From Notolepis coatsorum (Eukaryota > Chordata > Actinopteri > Aulopiformes > Paralepididae), in contig CAXASK010002048.1 of the NCBI GenBank assembly GCA_963971535.1, positions 17,001 through 81,000 of the forward strand: 64,000 bases of DNA, read 5' to 3'. Of this stretch, positions 49,381 through 61,767 are shown piece after piece. The notes under the pieces were generated by a model. It was not told the DNA's origin. It did no database searches and saw only the letters and a list, made by a program, of their open reading frames with translations. Position 1 is the stretch's first letter; the number at the start of each line of letters is the position of its first letter. A program made the position numbers and the translations under genes.

Positions 49381-52276
49381 CGTTCCAGGTGTTGGAAGAA
49401 CCTTCTGCCTCAGAGTCAGTCGGAGGGCGTTCCAGGTGTTGGAAGAATCTTCAGCTTCAAAGTCAGTCGGAGGGCGTTCCAGGTGTTGGAAGAACCTTCT
49501 GCCTCAGAGTCAGTCGGAGGGCGTTCCAGGTGTTGGAAGAAGCTTCAGAGTCAGCTGGAGGGCGTTCTAGGTGTTGGAAGAACCTTCACAGTCAGTCGGA
49601 GGATGTTCCAGGTGTTGGAAGAACATTCAGCTTCAAAGTCAGTCAGAGGGCGTTACAGGTGTTGGAAGAACCTTCAGCTTCAGAGTCAGTCGGAGGACGT
49701 TCCAGGTGTCGGAAGAACCTTCAGCTTCAAAGTCAGTCGGAGGATGTTCCAGGTGTTGGAAGAACCTTCAGCTTCAGAGTCAGTCGGAGGACGTTCCAGG
49801 TGTTGGAAGAACCTTCAGCTTCAAAATCAGTCAGAGGGCGTTCCAGGTGTTGGAAGAACCTTCAGCTTCAAAGTCAGTCGGAGGGCGTTCCAGGTGTTGG
49901 AAGAACCTTCAGCTTCAAAGTCAGTCGGAGGGCGTTCCAGGTGTTGGAAGAACCTTCAGCTTCAGAGTCAGTCGGAGGACGTTCCAGGTGTTGGAAGAAC
50001 CTTCAGCTTCAAAATCAGTCGGAGGGCGTTCCAGGTGTTGGAAGAACTTTCAGCTTCAAAGTCAGTCGGAGGGCTTTCCAGGTGTTGGAACAACCTTCAG
50101 CCTCAGAGTCCGTCAGAGGGCGTTCCAGGTGTTGGAAGAAACTTCAGCCTCAGAGTCAGCCGGAGGGCGTTCCAGGTGTTGGAAGACGCTTCAGAGTCAG
50201 CTGGAGGGCGTTCCAGGTGTTGGAAGAAGCTTCAGAGTCAGCTGGAGGGCGTTCCAGGTGTTGGAAGAACCTTCAGCTTCAGAGTCAGTCGGAGGACGTT
50301 CCAGGTGTTTGAAGAACCTTCAGCTTCAAAGTCAGTCGGAGGGCGTTACAGGTGTTGGAAGAACCTTCAGCTTCAGATTCAGTCGGAGGACGTTCCAGGT
50401 GTTGGAAGAACCTTCAGCTTCAAAGTCAGTCGGAGGGCGTTCCAGGTGTTGGAAGAACCTTCAGCTTCAGAGTCAGTCGGAGGGCGTTCCAGGTGTTGGA
50501 AGAACCTTCAGCTTCGAAGTCAGTCGGTGGGCGTTCCAGGTGTTGGAAGAACCTTCAGCTTCAGAGTCAGTCGGAGGGTGTTCCAGGTGTTGGAAGAACC
50601 TTCAGCTTCAAAATCAGTCGGAGGGCGTTCCAGGTGTTGGAAGAACCTTCAGCTTCAGAGTCAGTCGGAGGGCGTTCCATGTGTTGGAAGAACCTTCAGC
50701 TTCAGAGTCAGTCGGAGGGCGTTCCAGGTGTTGGAAGAACCTTCACCTTCAGAGTCAGTCGGAGGATGTTCCAGGTGTTGGAAGAACCTTCAGCTTCAGA
50801 GTCAGTCGGAGGGCGTTCAAGGTGTTGGAAGAACCTTCAGCTTCAGAGTCAGTCGGAGGGCGTTCCAGGTGTTGGAAGAACCTTCAGCTTCAGAGTCAGT
50901 CGGAGGGCGTTCCAGGTGTTGGAAGAACCTTCACCTTCAGAGTCAGTCGGAGGGCGTTCCAGGTGTTGGAAGAACATTCAGCCTCAGAGTCAGTCGGAGG
51001 ACGTTCCAGGTGTTGGAAGAACCTTCAGCTTCAGAGTCAGTCGGAGGGCGTTCCAGGTGTTGGAAGAACCTTCAGCTTCAGAGTCAGTCGGAGGACATTC
51101 CAGGTGTTGGAAGAACCTTCAACTTCAAAGTCAGTCGGAGGGCGTTCCAGGTGTTGGAAGAACCTTCTGCCTCAGAGTCAGTGGGAGGGCGTTCCAGGTG
51201 TTGGAAGAACCTTCAGCTTCAGAGTCAGTCGGAGGGCGTTCCAGGTGTTGGAAGAACCTTCTTCTGCCTCAGAGTCAGTCGGAGAGCGTTCCAGGTGTTG
51301 GAGGAACCTTCAGCTTCAGAGTCAGTCGGAGGACGTTCCAGGTGTTGGAAGAACATTCAGCTTCAAAGTCAGTCGGAGGGCGTTCCAGGTGTTGGAAGAA
51401 CCTTCAGCTTCAGAGTCAGTTAGAGGGCGTTCCAGGTGTTGGAAGAACCTTCACCTTCAGAGTCAGTCGGAGGGCGTTCCAGGTGTTGGAAGAACCTTCA
51501 GCTTCAGAGTCAGTCAGAGGGCGTTCCAGGTGTTGGAAGAACCTTCACCTTCAGAGTCAGTCGGAGGGCGTTCCAGGTGTTGCAAGAACCTTCAGCCTCA
51601 GAGTCAGTTGGAGGGCGTTTCAGGTGTCGGAAGAACCTTCAGCCTCAGAGTCAGTCGGAGGGCGTTCCAGGTGTTGGAAGAACCTTCTTCTGCCTCAGAG
51701 TCAGTCGGAGGGCGTTCCAGGTGTTGGAAGAACCTTCTTCTGCCTCAGAGTCAGTCGGAGGGCGTTCCAGGTGTTGGAAGAACCTTCAGCTTCAGAGTCA
51801 GTCGGAGGACGTTCCAGGTGTTGGAAGAACATTCAGCTTCAAAGTCAGTCGGAGGGCGTTCCAGGTGTTGGAAGAACCTTCTGCCTCAGAGTCAGTCGGA
51901 GGGCGTTCCAGGTGTTGGAAGAATCTTCAGCTTCAAAGTCAGTCGGAGGGCGTTCCAGGTGTTGGAAGAACCTTCTGCCTCAGAGTCAGTCGGAGGGCGT
52001 TCCAGGTGTTGGAAGAAGCTTCAGAGTCAGCTGGAGGGCGTTCTAGGTGTTGGAAGAACCTTCACAGTCAGTCGGAGGATGTTCCAGGTGTTGGAAGAAC
52101 ATTCAGCTTCAAAGTCAGTCAGAGGGCGTTACAGGTGTTGGAAGAACCTTCAGCTTCAGAGTCAGTCGGAGGACGTTCCAGGTGTCGGAAGAACCTTCAG
52201 CTTCAAAGTCAGTCGGAGGATGTTCCAGGTGTTGGAAGAACCTTCAGCTTCAGAGTCAGTCGGAGGACGTTCCAGG
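49381..52276 (+). repeat. Block I1, 2.9-kb unit
   Basis: This is the first of two directly adjacent units at offset 2,887 bp. Shared markers are GCGTTCTAGGTG (near 49,567 and 52,454), TTCGAAG (50,514 and 53,401), GAAGACGCTTC (near 50,187 and 53,074), the CAGTTAGAGGG marker (about 51,420 and 54,307), CAGTTGGAGGGCG (near 51,607 and 54,494) and the paired 50-bp monomers (from 51,675 and 54,562). From about 49,940 it also matches D1 and the following segment at offset 20,234, including TTCGAAG. Confidence 0.88.
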
Positions 52277-55163
52277 TGTTGGAAGAACCTTCTGCCTCAG
52301 AGTCAGTCGGAGGGCGTTCCAGGTGTTGGAAGAATCTTCAGCTTCAAAGTCAGTCGGAGGGCGTTCCAGGTGTTGGAAGAACCTTCTGCCTCAGAGTCAG
52401 TCGGAGGGCGTTCCAGGTGTTGGAAGAAGCTTCAGAGTCAGCTGGAGGGCGTTCTAGGTGTTGGAAGAACCTTCACAGTCAGTCGGAGGATGTTCCAGGT
52501 GTTGGAAGAACATTCAGCTTCAAAGTCAGTCAGAGGGCGTTACAGGTGTTGGAAGAACCTTCAGCTTCAGAGTCAGTCGGAGGACGTTCCAGGTGTCGGA
52601 AGAACCTTCAGCTTCAAAGTCAGTCGGAGGATGTTCCAGGTGTTGGAAGAACCTTCAGCTTCAGAGTCAGTCGGAGGACGTTCCAGGTGTTGGAAGAACC
52701 TTCAGCTTCAAAATCAGTCAGAGGGCGTTCCAGGTGTTGGAAGAACCTTCAGCTTCAAAGTCAGTCGGAGGGCGTTCCAGGTGTTGGAAGAACCTTCAGC
52801 TTCAAAGTCAGTCGGAGGGCGTTCCAGGTGTTGGAAGAACCTTCAGCTTCAGAGTCAGTCGGAGGACGTTCCAGGTGTTGGAAGAACCTTCAGCTTCAAA
52901 ATCAGTCGGAGGGCGTTCCAGGTGTTGGAAGAACTTTCAGCTTCAAAGTCAGTCGGAGGGCTTTCCAGGTGTTGGAACAACCTTCAGCCTCAGAGTCCGT
53001 CAGAGGGCGTTCCAGGTGTTGGAAGAAACTTCAGCCTCAGAGTCAGCCGGAGGGCGTTCCAGGTGTTGGAAGACGCTTCAGAGTCAGCTGGAGGGCGTTC
53101 CAGGTGTTGGAAGAAGCTTCAGAGTCAGCTGGAGGGCGTTCCAGGTGTTGGAAGAACCTTCAGCTTCAGAGTCAGTCGGAGGACGTTCCAGGTGTTTGAA
53201 GAACCTTCAGCTTCAAAGTCAGTCGGAGGGCGTTACAGGTGTTGGAAGAACCTTCAGCTTCAGATTCAGTCGGAGGACGTTCCAGGTGTTGGAAGAACCT
53301 TCAGCTTCAAAGTCAGTCGGAGGGCGTTCCAGGTGTTGGAAGAACCTTCAGCTTCAGAGTCAGTCGGAGGGCGTTCCAGGTGTTGGAAGAACCTTCAGCT
53401 TCGAAGTCAGTCGGTGGGCGTTCCAGGTGTTGGAAGAACCTTCAGCTTCAGAGTCAGTCGGAGGGTGTTCCAGGTGTTGGAAGAACCTTCAGCTTCAAAA
53501 TCAGTCGGAGGGCGTTCCAGGTGTTGGAAGAACCTTCAGCTTCAGAGTCAGTCGGAGGGCGTTCCATGTGTTGGAAGAACCTTCAGCTTCAGAGTCAGTC
53601 GGAGGGCGTTCCAGGTGTTGGAAGAACCTTCACCTTCAGAGTCAGTCGGAGGATGTTCCAGGTGTTGGAAGAACCTTCAGCTTCAGAGTCAGTCGGAGGG
53701 CGTTCAAGGTGTTGGAAGAACCTTCAGCTTCAGAGTCAGTCGGAGGGCGTTCCAGGTGTTGGAAGAACCTTCAGCTTCAGAGTCAGTCGGAGGGCGTTCC
53801 AGGTGTTGGAAGAACCTTCACCTTCAGAGTCAGTCGGAGGGCGTTCCAGGTGTTGGAAGAACATTCAGCCTCAGAGTCAGTCGGAGGACGTTCCAGGTGT
53901 TGGAAGAACCTTCAGCTTCAGAGTCAGTCGGAGGGCGTTCCAGGTGTTGGAAGAACCTTCAGCTTCAGAGTCAGTCGGAGGACATTCCAGGTGTTGGAAG
54001 AACCTTCAACTTCAAAGTCAGTCGGAGGGCGTTCCAGGTGTTGGAAGAACCTTCTGCCTCAGAGTCAGTGGGAGGGCGTTCCAGGTGTTGGAAGAACCTT
54101 CAGCTTCAGAGTCAGTCGGAGGGCGTTCCAGGTGTTGGAAGAACCTTCTTCTGCCTCAGAGTCAGTCGGAGAGCGTTCCAGGTGTTGGAGGAACCTTCAG
54201 CTTCAGAGTCAGTCGGAGGACGTTCCAGGTGTTGGAAGAACATTCAGCTTCAAAGTCAGTCGGAGGGCGTTCCAGGTGTTGGAAGAACCTTCAGCTTCAG
54301 AGTCAGTTAGAGGGCGTTCCAGGTGTTGGAAGAACCTTCACCTTCAGAGTCAGTCGGAGGGCGTTCCAGGTGTTGGAAGAACCTTCAGCTTCAGAGTCAG
54401 TCAGAGGGCGTTCCAGGTGTTGGAAGAACCTTCACCTTCAGAGTCAGTCGGAGGGCGTTCCAGGTGTTGCAAGAACCTTCAGCCTCAGAGTCAGTTGGAG
54501 GGCGTTTCAGGTGTCGGAAGAACCTTCAGCCTCAGAGTCAGTCGGAGGGCGTTCCAGGTGTTGGAAGAACCTTCTTCTGCCTCAGAGTCAGTCGGAGGGC
54601 GTTCCAGGTGTTGGAAGAACCTTCTTCTGCCTCAGAGTCAGTCGGAGGGCGTTCCAGGTGTTGGAAGAACCTTCAGCTTCAGAGTCAGTCGGAGGACGTT
54701 CCAGGTGTTGGAAGAACATTCAGCTTCAAAGTCAGTCGGAGGGCGTTCCAGGTGTTGGAAGAACCTTCTGCCTCAGAGTCAGTCGGAGGGCGTTCCAGGT
54801 GTTGGAAGAATCTTCAGCTTCAAAGTCAGTCGGAGGGCGTTCCAGGTGTTGGAAGAACCTTCTGCCTCAGAGTCAGTCGGAGGGCGTTCCAGGTGTTGGA
54901 AGAAGCTTCAGAGTCAGCTGGAGGGCGTTCTAGGTGTTGGAAGAACCTTCACAGTCAGTCGGAGGATGTTCCAGGTGTTGGAAGAACATTCAGCTTCAAA
55001 GTCAGTCAGAGGGCGTTACAGGTGTTGGAAGAACCTTCAGCTTCAGAGTCAGTCGGAGGACGTTCCAGGTGTCGGAAGAACCTTCAGCTTCAAAGTCAGT
55101 CGGAGGATGTTCCAGGTGTTGGAAGAACCTTCAGCTTCAGAGTCAGTCGGAGGACGTTCCAGG
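52277..55163 (+). repeat. Block I2, 2.9-kb unit
   Basis: This is the second copy of the 2,887-bp unit, starting where I1 stops. The join creates a local 411-bp echo: 51,866-52,276 resembles 52,277-52,687, equal to seven 47-bp plus two 41-bp monomers. This is what an unequal exchange between neighbouring units out of step by 411 bp would leave. I noticed no base difference from I1 at the markers I compared. Confidence 0.88.
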
Positions 55164-58100
55164 TGTTGGAAGAACCTTCAGCTTCAAAATCAGTCAGAGG
55201 GCGTTCCAGGTGTTGGAAGAACCTTCAGCTTCAAAGTCAGTCGGAGGGCGTTCCAGGTGTTGGAAGAACCTTCAGCTTCAAAGTCAGTCGGAGGGCGTTC
55301 CAGGTGTTGGAAGAACCTTCAGCTTCAGAGTCAGTCGGAGGACGTTCCAGGTGTTGGAAGAACCTTCAGCTTCAAAATCAGTCGGAGGGCGTTCCAGGTG
55401 TTGGAAGAACTTTCAGCTTCAAAGTCAGTCGGAGGGCTTTCCAGGTGTTGGAACAACCTTCAGCCTCAGAGTCCGTCAGAGGGCGTTCCAGGTGTTGGAA
55501 GAAACTTCAGCCTCAGAGTCAGCCGGAGGGCGTTCCAGGTGTTGGAAGAAGCTTCAGAGTCAGCTGGAGGGCGTTCCAGGTGTTGGAAGAAGCTTCAGAG
55601 TCAGCTGGAGGGCGTTCCAGGTGTTGGAAGAACCTTCAGCTTCAGAGTCAGTCGGAGGACGTTCCAGGTGTTTGAAGAACCTTCAGCTTCAAAGTCAGTC
55701 GGAGGGCGTTACAGGTGTTGGAAGAACCTTCAGCTTCAGATTCAGTCGGAGGACGTTCCAGGTGTTGGAAGAACCTTCAGCTTCAAAGTCAGTCGGAGGG
55801 CGTTCCAGGTGTTGGAAGAACCTTCAGCTTCAGAGTCAGTCGGAGGGCGTTCCAGGTGTTGGAAGAACCTTCAGCTTCAAAGTCAGTCGGTGGGCGTTCC
55901 AGGTGTTGGAAGAACCTTCAGCTTCAGAGTCAGTCGGAGGGTGTTCCAGGTGTTGGAAGAACCTTCAGCTTCAAAATCAGTCGGAGGGCGTTCCAGGTGT
56001 TGGAAGAACCTTCAGCTTCAGAGTCAGTCGGAGGGCGTTCCATGTGTTGGAAGAACCTTCAGCTTCAGAGTCAGTCGGAGGGCGTTCCAGGTGTTGGAAG
56101 AACCTTCACCTTCAGAGTCAGTCGGAGGATGTTCCAGGTGTTGGAAGAACCTTCAGCTTCAGAGTCAGTCGGAGGGCGTTCAAGGTGTTGGAAGAACCTT
56201 CAGCTTCAGAGTCAGTCGGAGGGCGTTCCAGGTGTTGGAAGAACCTTCAGCTTCAGAGTCAGTCGGAGGGCGTTCCAGGTGTTGGAAGAACCTTCACCTT
56301 CAGAGTCAGTCGGAGGGCGTTCCAGGTGTTGGAAGAACCTTCAGCCTCAGAGTCAGTCGGAGGACGTTCCAGGTGTTGGAAGAACCTTCAGCTTCAGAGT
56401 CAGTCGGAGGGCGTTCCAGGTGTTGGAAGAACCTTCAGCTTCAGAGTCAGTCGGAGGACATTCCAGGTGTTGGAAGAACCTTCAACTTCAAAGTCAGTCG
56501 GAGGGCGTACCAGGTGTTGGAAGAACCTTCTGCCTCAGAGTCAGTGGGAGGGCGTTCCAGGTGTTGGAAGAACCTTCAGCTTCAGAGTCAGTCGGAGGGC
56601 GTTCCAGGTGTTGGAAGAACCTTCTTCTGCCTCAGAGTCAGTCGGAGAGCGTTCCAGGTGTTGGAGGAACCTTCAGCTTCAGAGTCAGTCGGAGGACGTT
56701 CCAGGTGTTGGAAGAACATTCAGCTTCAAAGTCAGTCGGAGGGCGTTCCAGGTGTTGGAAGAACCTTCAGCTTCAGAGTCAGTTAGAGGGCGTTCCAGGT
56801 GTTGGAAGAACCTTCACCTTCAGAGTCAGTCGGAGGGCGTTCCAGGTGTTGGAAGAACCTTCAGCTTCAGAGTCAGTCAGAGGGCGTTCCAGGTGTTGGA
56901 AGAACCTTCACCTTCAGAGTCAGTCGGAGGGCGTTCCAGGTGTTGCAAGAACCTTCAGCCTCAGAGTCAGTCGGAGGGCGTTTCAGGTGTCGGAAGAACC
57001 TTCAGCCTCAGAGTCAGTCGGAGGGCGTTCCAGGTGTTGGAAGAAGATTCTGAGTCAGCTGGAGGGCGTTCCAGGTGTTGGAAGAACCTTCAGTTTCAGA
57101 GTCAGTCGGAGGACGTTCCAGGTGTTGGAAGAACCTTCAGCTTCAAAGTCAGTCGGAGGGCGTTCCAGGTGTTGGAAGAACCTTCAGCTTCAGAGTCAGT
57201 CGGAGAGGTTCCAGGTGTTGGAAGAACCTTATTCTGCCTCAGAGTCAGTCGGAGGGCGTTCCAGGTGTTGGAAGAACCTTCAGCTTCAGAGTCAGTCGGA
57301 GGACGTTCCAGGTGTTGGAAGAACATTCAGCTTCAAAGTCAGTCGGAGGGTGTTCCAGGTGTTGGAAGAACCTTCTGCCTCAGAGTCAGTCGGAGGGCGT
57401 TCCAGGTGTTGGAAGAATCTTCAGCTTCAAAGTCAGTCGGAGGGCGTTCCAGGTGTTGGAAGAACCTTCTGCCTCAGAGTCAGTCGGAGGGCGTTCCAGG
57501 TGTTGGAAGAAGCTTCAGAGTCAGCTGGAGGGCGTTCCAGGTGTTGGAAGAACCTTCACAGTCAGTCGGAGGATGTTCCAGGTGTTGGAAGAACCTTCAG
57601 CTTCAAAGTCAGTCGGAGGGCGTTACAGGTGTTGGAAGAACCTTCAGCTTCAGAGTCAGTCGGAGGACGTTCCAGGTGTCGGAAGAACCTTCAGCTTCAA
57701 AGTCAGTCGGAGGACGTTACAGGTGTTGGAAGAACCTTCAGCTTCAGAGTCAGTCGGAGGACGTTCCAGGTGTTGGAAGAACCTTCAGCTTCAAAATCAG
57801 TCAGAGGGCGTTCCAGGTGTTGGAAGAACCTTCAGCTTCAAAGTCAGTCGGAGGGCGTTCCAGGTGTTGGAAGAACCTTCAGCTTCAAAGTCAGTCGGAG
57901 GGCGTTCCAGGTGTTGGAAGAACCTTCAGCTTCAGAGTCAGTCGGAGGACGTTCCAGGTGTTGGAAGAACCTTCAGCTTCAGAGTCAGTCGGAGGGCGTT
58001 CCAGGTGTTGGAAGAACCTTCAGCCTCAGAGTCAGTCGGAGGGCGTTCCAGGTGTTGGAAGAACCTTCAGCTTCAGAGTCAGTCGGAGGGCGTTCCAGGT

Positions 58101-59693
58101 GTTGGAAGAACCTTCACCTTCAGAGTCAGTCGGAGGACGTTCCAGGTGTTGGAAGAAGCTTCAGCTTCAGAGTCAGTCGGAGGGCGTTCCAGGTGTTGGA
58201 AGAACCTTCAGCCTCAGAGTCAGTCGGAGGGCGTTCCAGGTGTTGGAAGAATCTTCAGCTTCAAAGTCAGTCGGAGGGCGTTCCAGGTGTTGGAAGAACC
58301 TTCTGCCTCAGAGTCAGTCGGAGGGCGTTCCAGGTGTTGGAAGAAGCTTCAGAGTCAGCTGGAGGGCGTTCCAGGTGTTGGAAGAACCTTCACAGTCAGT
58401 CGGAGGATGTTCCAGGTGTTGGAAGAACCTTCAGCTTCAAAGTCAGTCGGTGGGCGTTCCAGGTGTTGGAAGAACCTTCAGCTTCAGAGTCAGTCGGAGG
58501 GTGTTCCAGGTGTTGGAAGAACCTTCAGCTTCAAAATCAGTCGGAGGGCGTTCCAGGTGTTGGAAGAACCTTCAGCTTCAGAGTCAGTCGGAGGGCGTTC
58601 CATGTGTTGGAAGAACCTTCAGCTTCAGAGTCAGTCGGAGGGCGTTCCAGGTGTTGGAAGAACCTTCACCTTCAGAGTCAGTCGGAGGATGTTCCAGGTG
58701 TTGGAAGAACCTTCAGCTTCAGAGTCAGTCGGAGGGCGTTCAAGGTGTTGGAAGAACCTTCAGCTTCAGAGTCAGTCGGAGGGCGTTCCAGGTGTTGGAA
58801 GAACCTTCAGCTTCAGAGTCAGTCGGAGGGCGTTCCAGGTGTTGGAAGAACCTTCACCTTCAGAGTCAGTCGGAGGGCGTTCCAGGTGTTGGAAGAACCT
58901 TCAGCCTCAGAGTCAGTCGGAGGACGTTCCAGGTGTTGGAAGAACCTTCAGCTTCAGAGTCAGTCGGAGGGCGTTCCAGGTGTTGGAAGAACCTTCAGCT
59001 TCAGAGTCAGTCGGAGGACATTCCAGGTGTTGGAAGAACCTTCAACTTCAAAGTCAGTCGGAGGGCGTACCAGGTGTTGGAAGAACCTTCTGCCTCAGAG
59101 TCAGTGGGAGGGCGTTCCAGGTGTTGGAAGAACCTTCAGCTTCAGAGTCAGTCGGAGGGCGTTCCAGGTGTTGGAAGAACCTTCTTCTGCCTCAGAGTCA
59201 GTCGGAGAGCGTTCCAGGTGTTGGAGGAACCTTCAGCTTCAGAGTCAGTCGGAGGACGTTCCAGGTGTTGGAAGAACATTCAGCTTCAAAGTCAGTCGGA
59301 GGGCGTTCCAGGTGTTGGAAGAACCTTCAGCTTCAGAGTCAGTTAGAGGGCGTTCCAGGTGTTGGAAGAACCTTCACCTTCAGAGTCAGTCGGAGGGCGT
59401 TCCAGGTGTTGGAAGAACCTTCAGCTTCAGAGTCAGTCAGAGGGCGTTCCAGGTGTTGGAAGAACCTTCACCTTCAGAGTCAGTCGGAGGGCGTTCCAGG
59501 TGTTGCAAGAACCTTCAGCCTCAGAGTCAGTCGGAGGGCGTTTCAGGTGTCGGAAGAACCTTCAGCCTCAGAGTCAGTCGGAGGGCGTTCCAGGTGTTGG
59601 AAGAAGATTCTGAGTCAGCTGGAGGGCGTTCCAGGTGTTGGAAGAACCTTCAGTTTCAGAGTCAGTCGGAGGACGTTCCAGGTGTTGGAAGAA
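55164..59693 (+). repeat. Block F2, 4.5 kb (twin of F1)
   Basis: Bases 55,173-59,693 repeat F1 with a constant offset of 23,215 bp and one noticed difference (57,358). The few bases before 55,173 complete the junction with I2. F2 carries the same GTAC variants (56,507 and 59,067), the same 46-bp GAGAGGTT monomer (57,203) and the same nested 2,560-bp-offset repeat. Beyond 59,693 it differs from F1 because F1 has a second GATTCTGAGTCAG monomer there. Confidence 0.92.
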
Positions 59694-61767
59694 CCTTCAG
59701 CTTCAAAGTCAGTCGGAGGGCGTTCCAGGTGTTGGAAGAACCTTCAGCTTCAGAGTCAGTCGGAGAGGTTCCAGGTGTTGGAAGAACCTTATTCTGCCTC
59801 AGAGTCAGTCGGAGGGCGTTCCAGGTGTTGGAAGAACCTTCAGCTTCAGAGTCAGTCGGAGGACGTTCCAGGTGTTGGAAGAACATTCAGCTTCAAAGTC
59901 AGTCGGAGGGCGTTCCAGGTGTTGGAAGAACCTTCTGCCTCAGAGTCAGTCGGAGGGCGTTCCAGGTGTTGGAAGAATCTTCAGCTTCAAAGTCAGTCGG
60001 AGGGCGTTCCAGGTGTTGGAAGAACCTTCTGCCTCAGAGTCAGTCGGAGGGCGTTCCAGGTGTTGGAAGAAGCTTCAGCTTCAGAGTCAGTCGGAGGGCG
60101 TTCCAGGTGTTGGAAGAACCTTCAGCCTCAGAGTCAGTCGGAGGGCGTTCCAGGTGTTGGAAGAATCTTCAGCTTCAAAGTCAGTCGGAGGGCGTTCCAG
60201 GTGTTGGAAGAACCTTCTGCCTCAGAGTCAGTCGGAGGGCGTTCCAGGTGTTGGAAGAAGCTTCAGAGTCAGCTGGAGGGCGTTCCAGGTGTTGGAAGAA
60301 CCTTCACAGTCAGTCGGAGGATGTTCCAGGTGTTGGAAGAACCTTCAGCTTCAAAGTCAGTCGGAGGGCGTTCCAGGTGTTGGAAGAACCTTCAGCTTCA
60401 AAGTCAGTCGGAGGGCGTTCCAGGTGTTGGAAGAACCTTCAGCTTCAGAGTCAGTCAGAGGACGTTCCAGGTGTTGGAAGAACCTTCAGCTTCAGAGTCA
60501 GTCGGAGGACGTTCCAGGTGTTGGAAGAACCTTCAGCTTCAGAGTCAGTCGGAGGGCGTTCCAGGTGTTGGAAGAACCTTCAGCCTCAGAGTCAGTCGGA
60601 GGGCGTTCCAGGTGTTGGAAGAACCTTCAGCTTCAGAGTCAGTCGGAGGGCGTTCCAGGTGTTGGAAGAACCTTCACCTTCAGAGTCAGTCGGAGGACGT
60701 TCCAGGTGTTGGAAGAAGCTTCAGCTTCAGAGTCAGTCGGAGGGCGTTCCAGGTGTTGGAAGAACCTTCAGCCTCAGAGTCAGTCGGAGGGCGTTCCAGG
60801 TGTTGGAAGAACCTTCAGCTTCAGAGTCAGTCGGAGGGCGTTCCAGGTGTTGGAAGAACCTTCACCTTCAGAGTCAGTCGGAGGACGTTCCAGGTGTTGG
60901 AAGAACCTTCAGCTTCAGAGTCAGAGTCAGCTGGAAGGCGTTCCAGGTGTTGGAACAACCTTCAGCCTCAGAGTCAGTCAGAGGGCGTTCCAGGTGTTGG
61001 AAGAACCTTCAGCCTCAGAGTCAGCCGGAGGGCGTTCCAGGTGTTGGAAGAACCTTCAGAGTCAGCTGGAGGGCGTTCCAGGTGTTGGAAGAACATTCAG
61101 AGTCAGTCGGATGACGTTCCAGGTGTTTGAAGAACCTTCAGATTCAAAGTCAGTCGGAGGGCGTTCCAGGTGTTGGAAGAACCTTCAGAGTCAGTCGGAG
61201 GACGTTCCAGGTGTCGGAAGAACCTTCAGCCTCAGAGTCAGTCGGAGGGCGTTCCAGGTGTTGGAAGAAGATTCTGAGTCAGCTGGAGGGCGTTCCAGGT
61301 GTTGGAAGAACCTTCAGTTTCAGAGTCAGTCGGAGGACATTCCAGGTGTTGGAAGAACCTTCAGCTTCAAAGTCAGTCGGAGGGCGTTCCAGGTGTTGGA
61401 AGAACCTTCAGCTTCAGAGTCAGTCGGAGGGCGTTCCAGGTGTTGGAAGAACCTTCTTCTGCCTCAGAGTCAGTCGGAGGGCGTTCCAGGTGTTGGAAGA
61501 ACCTTCAGCTTCAGAGTCAGTCGGAGGACGTTCCAGGTGTCGGAAGAACCTTCAGCTTCAAAGTCAGTCGGAGGACGTTCCAGGTGTTGGAAGAACCTTC
61601 AGCTTCAGAGTCAGTCGGAGGACGTTCCAGGTGTTGGAAGAACCTTCAGCTTCAAAATCAGTCAGAGGGCGTTCCAGGTGTTGGAAGAACCTTCAGCTTC
61701 AAAGTCAGTCGGAGGGCGTTACAGGTGTTGGAAGAACCTTCAGCTTCAGAGTCAGTCGGAGGACGTT
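59694..61767 (+). repeat. F-like and H-like segment
   Basis: The start continues the 2,560-bp echo of F2 (46-bp GAGAGGTT monomer near 59,763), then passes at about 60,340 into sequence matching 37,530-38,710 at offset 22,812, including CTGGAAGGCG near 60,932 and the ladder marker GTGTTTGAAG near 61,127. GGAGGACATTCC near 61,335 was noticed as a local CpG-to-CpA change. Confidence 0.78.

Noticed and set aside
51866-52687. The 411-bp pair as an independent duplication
   Set aside because: It is fully explained as the junction of the adjacent 2,887-bp units I1 and I2.
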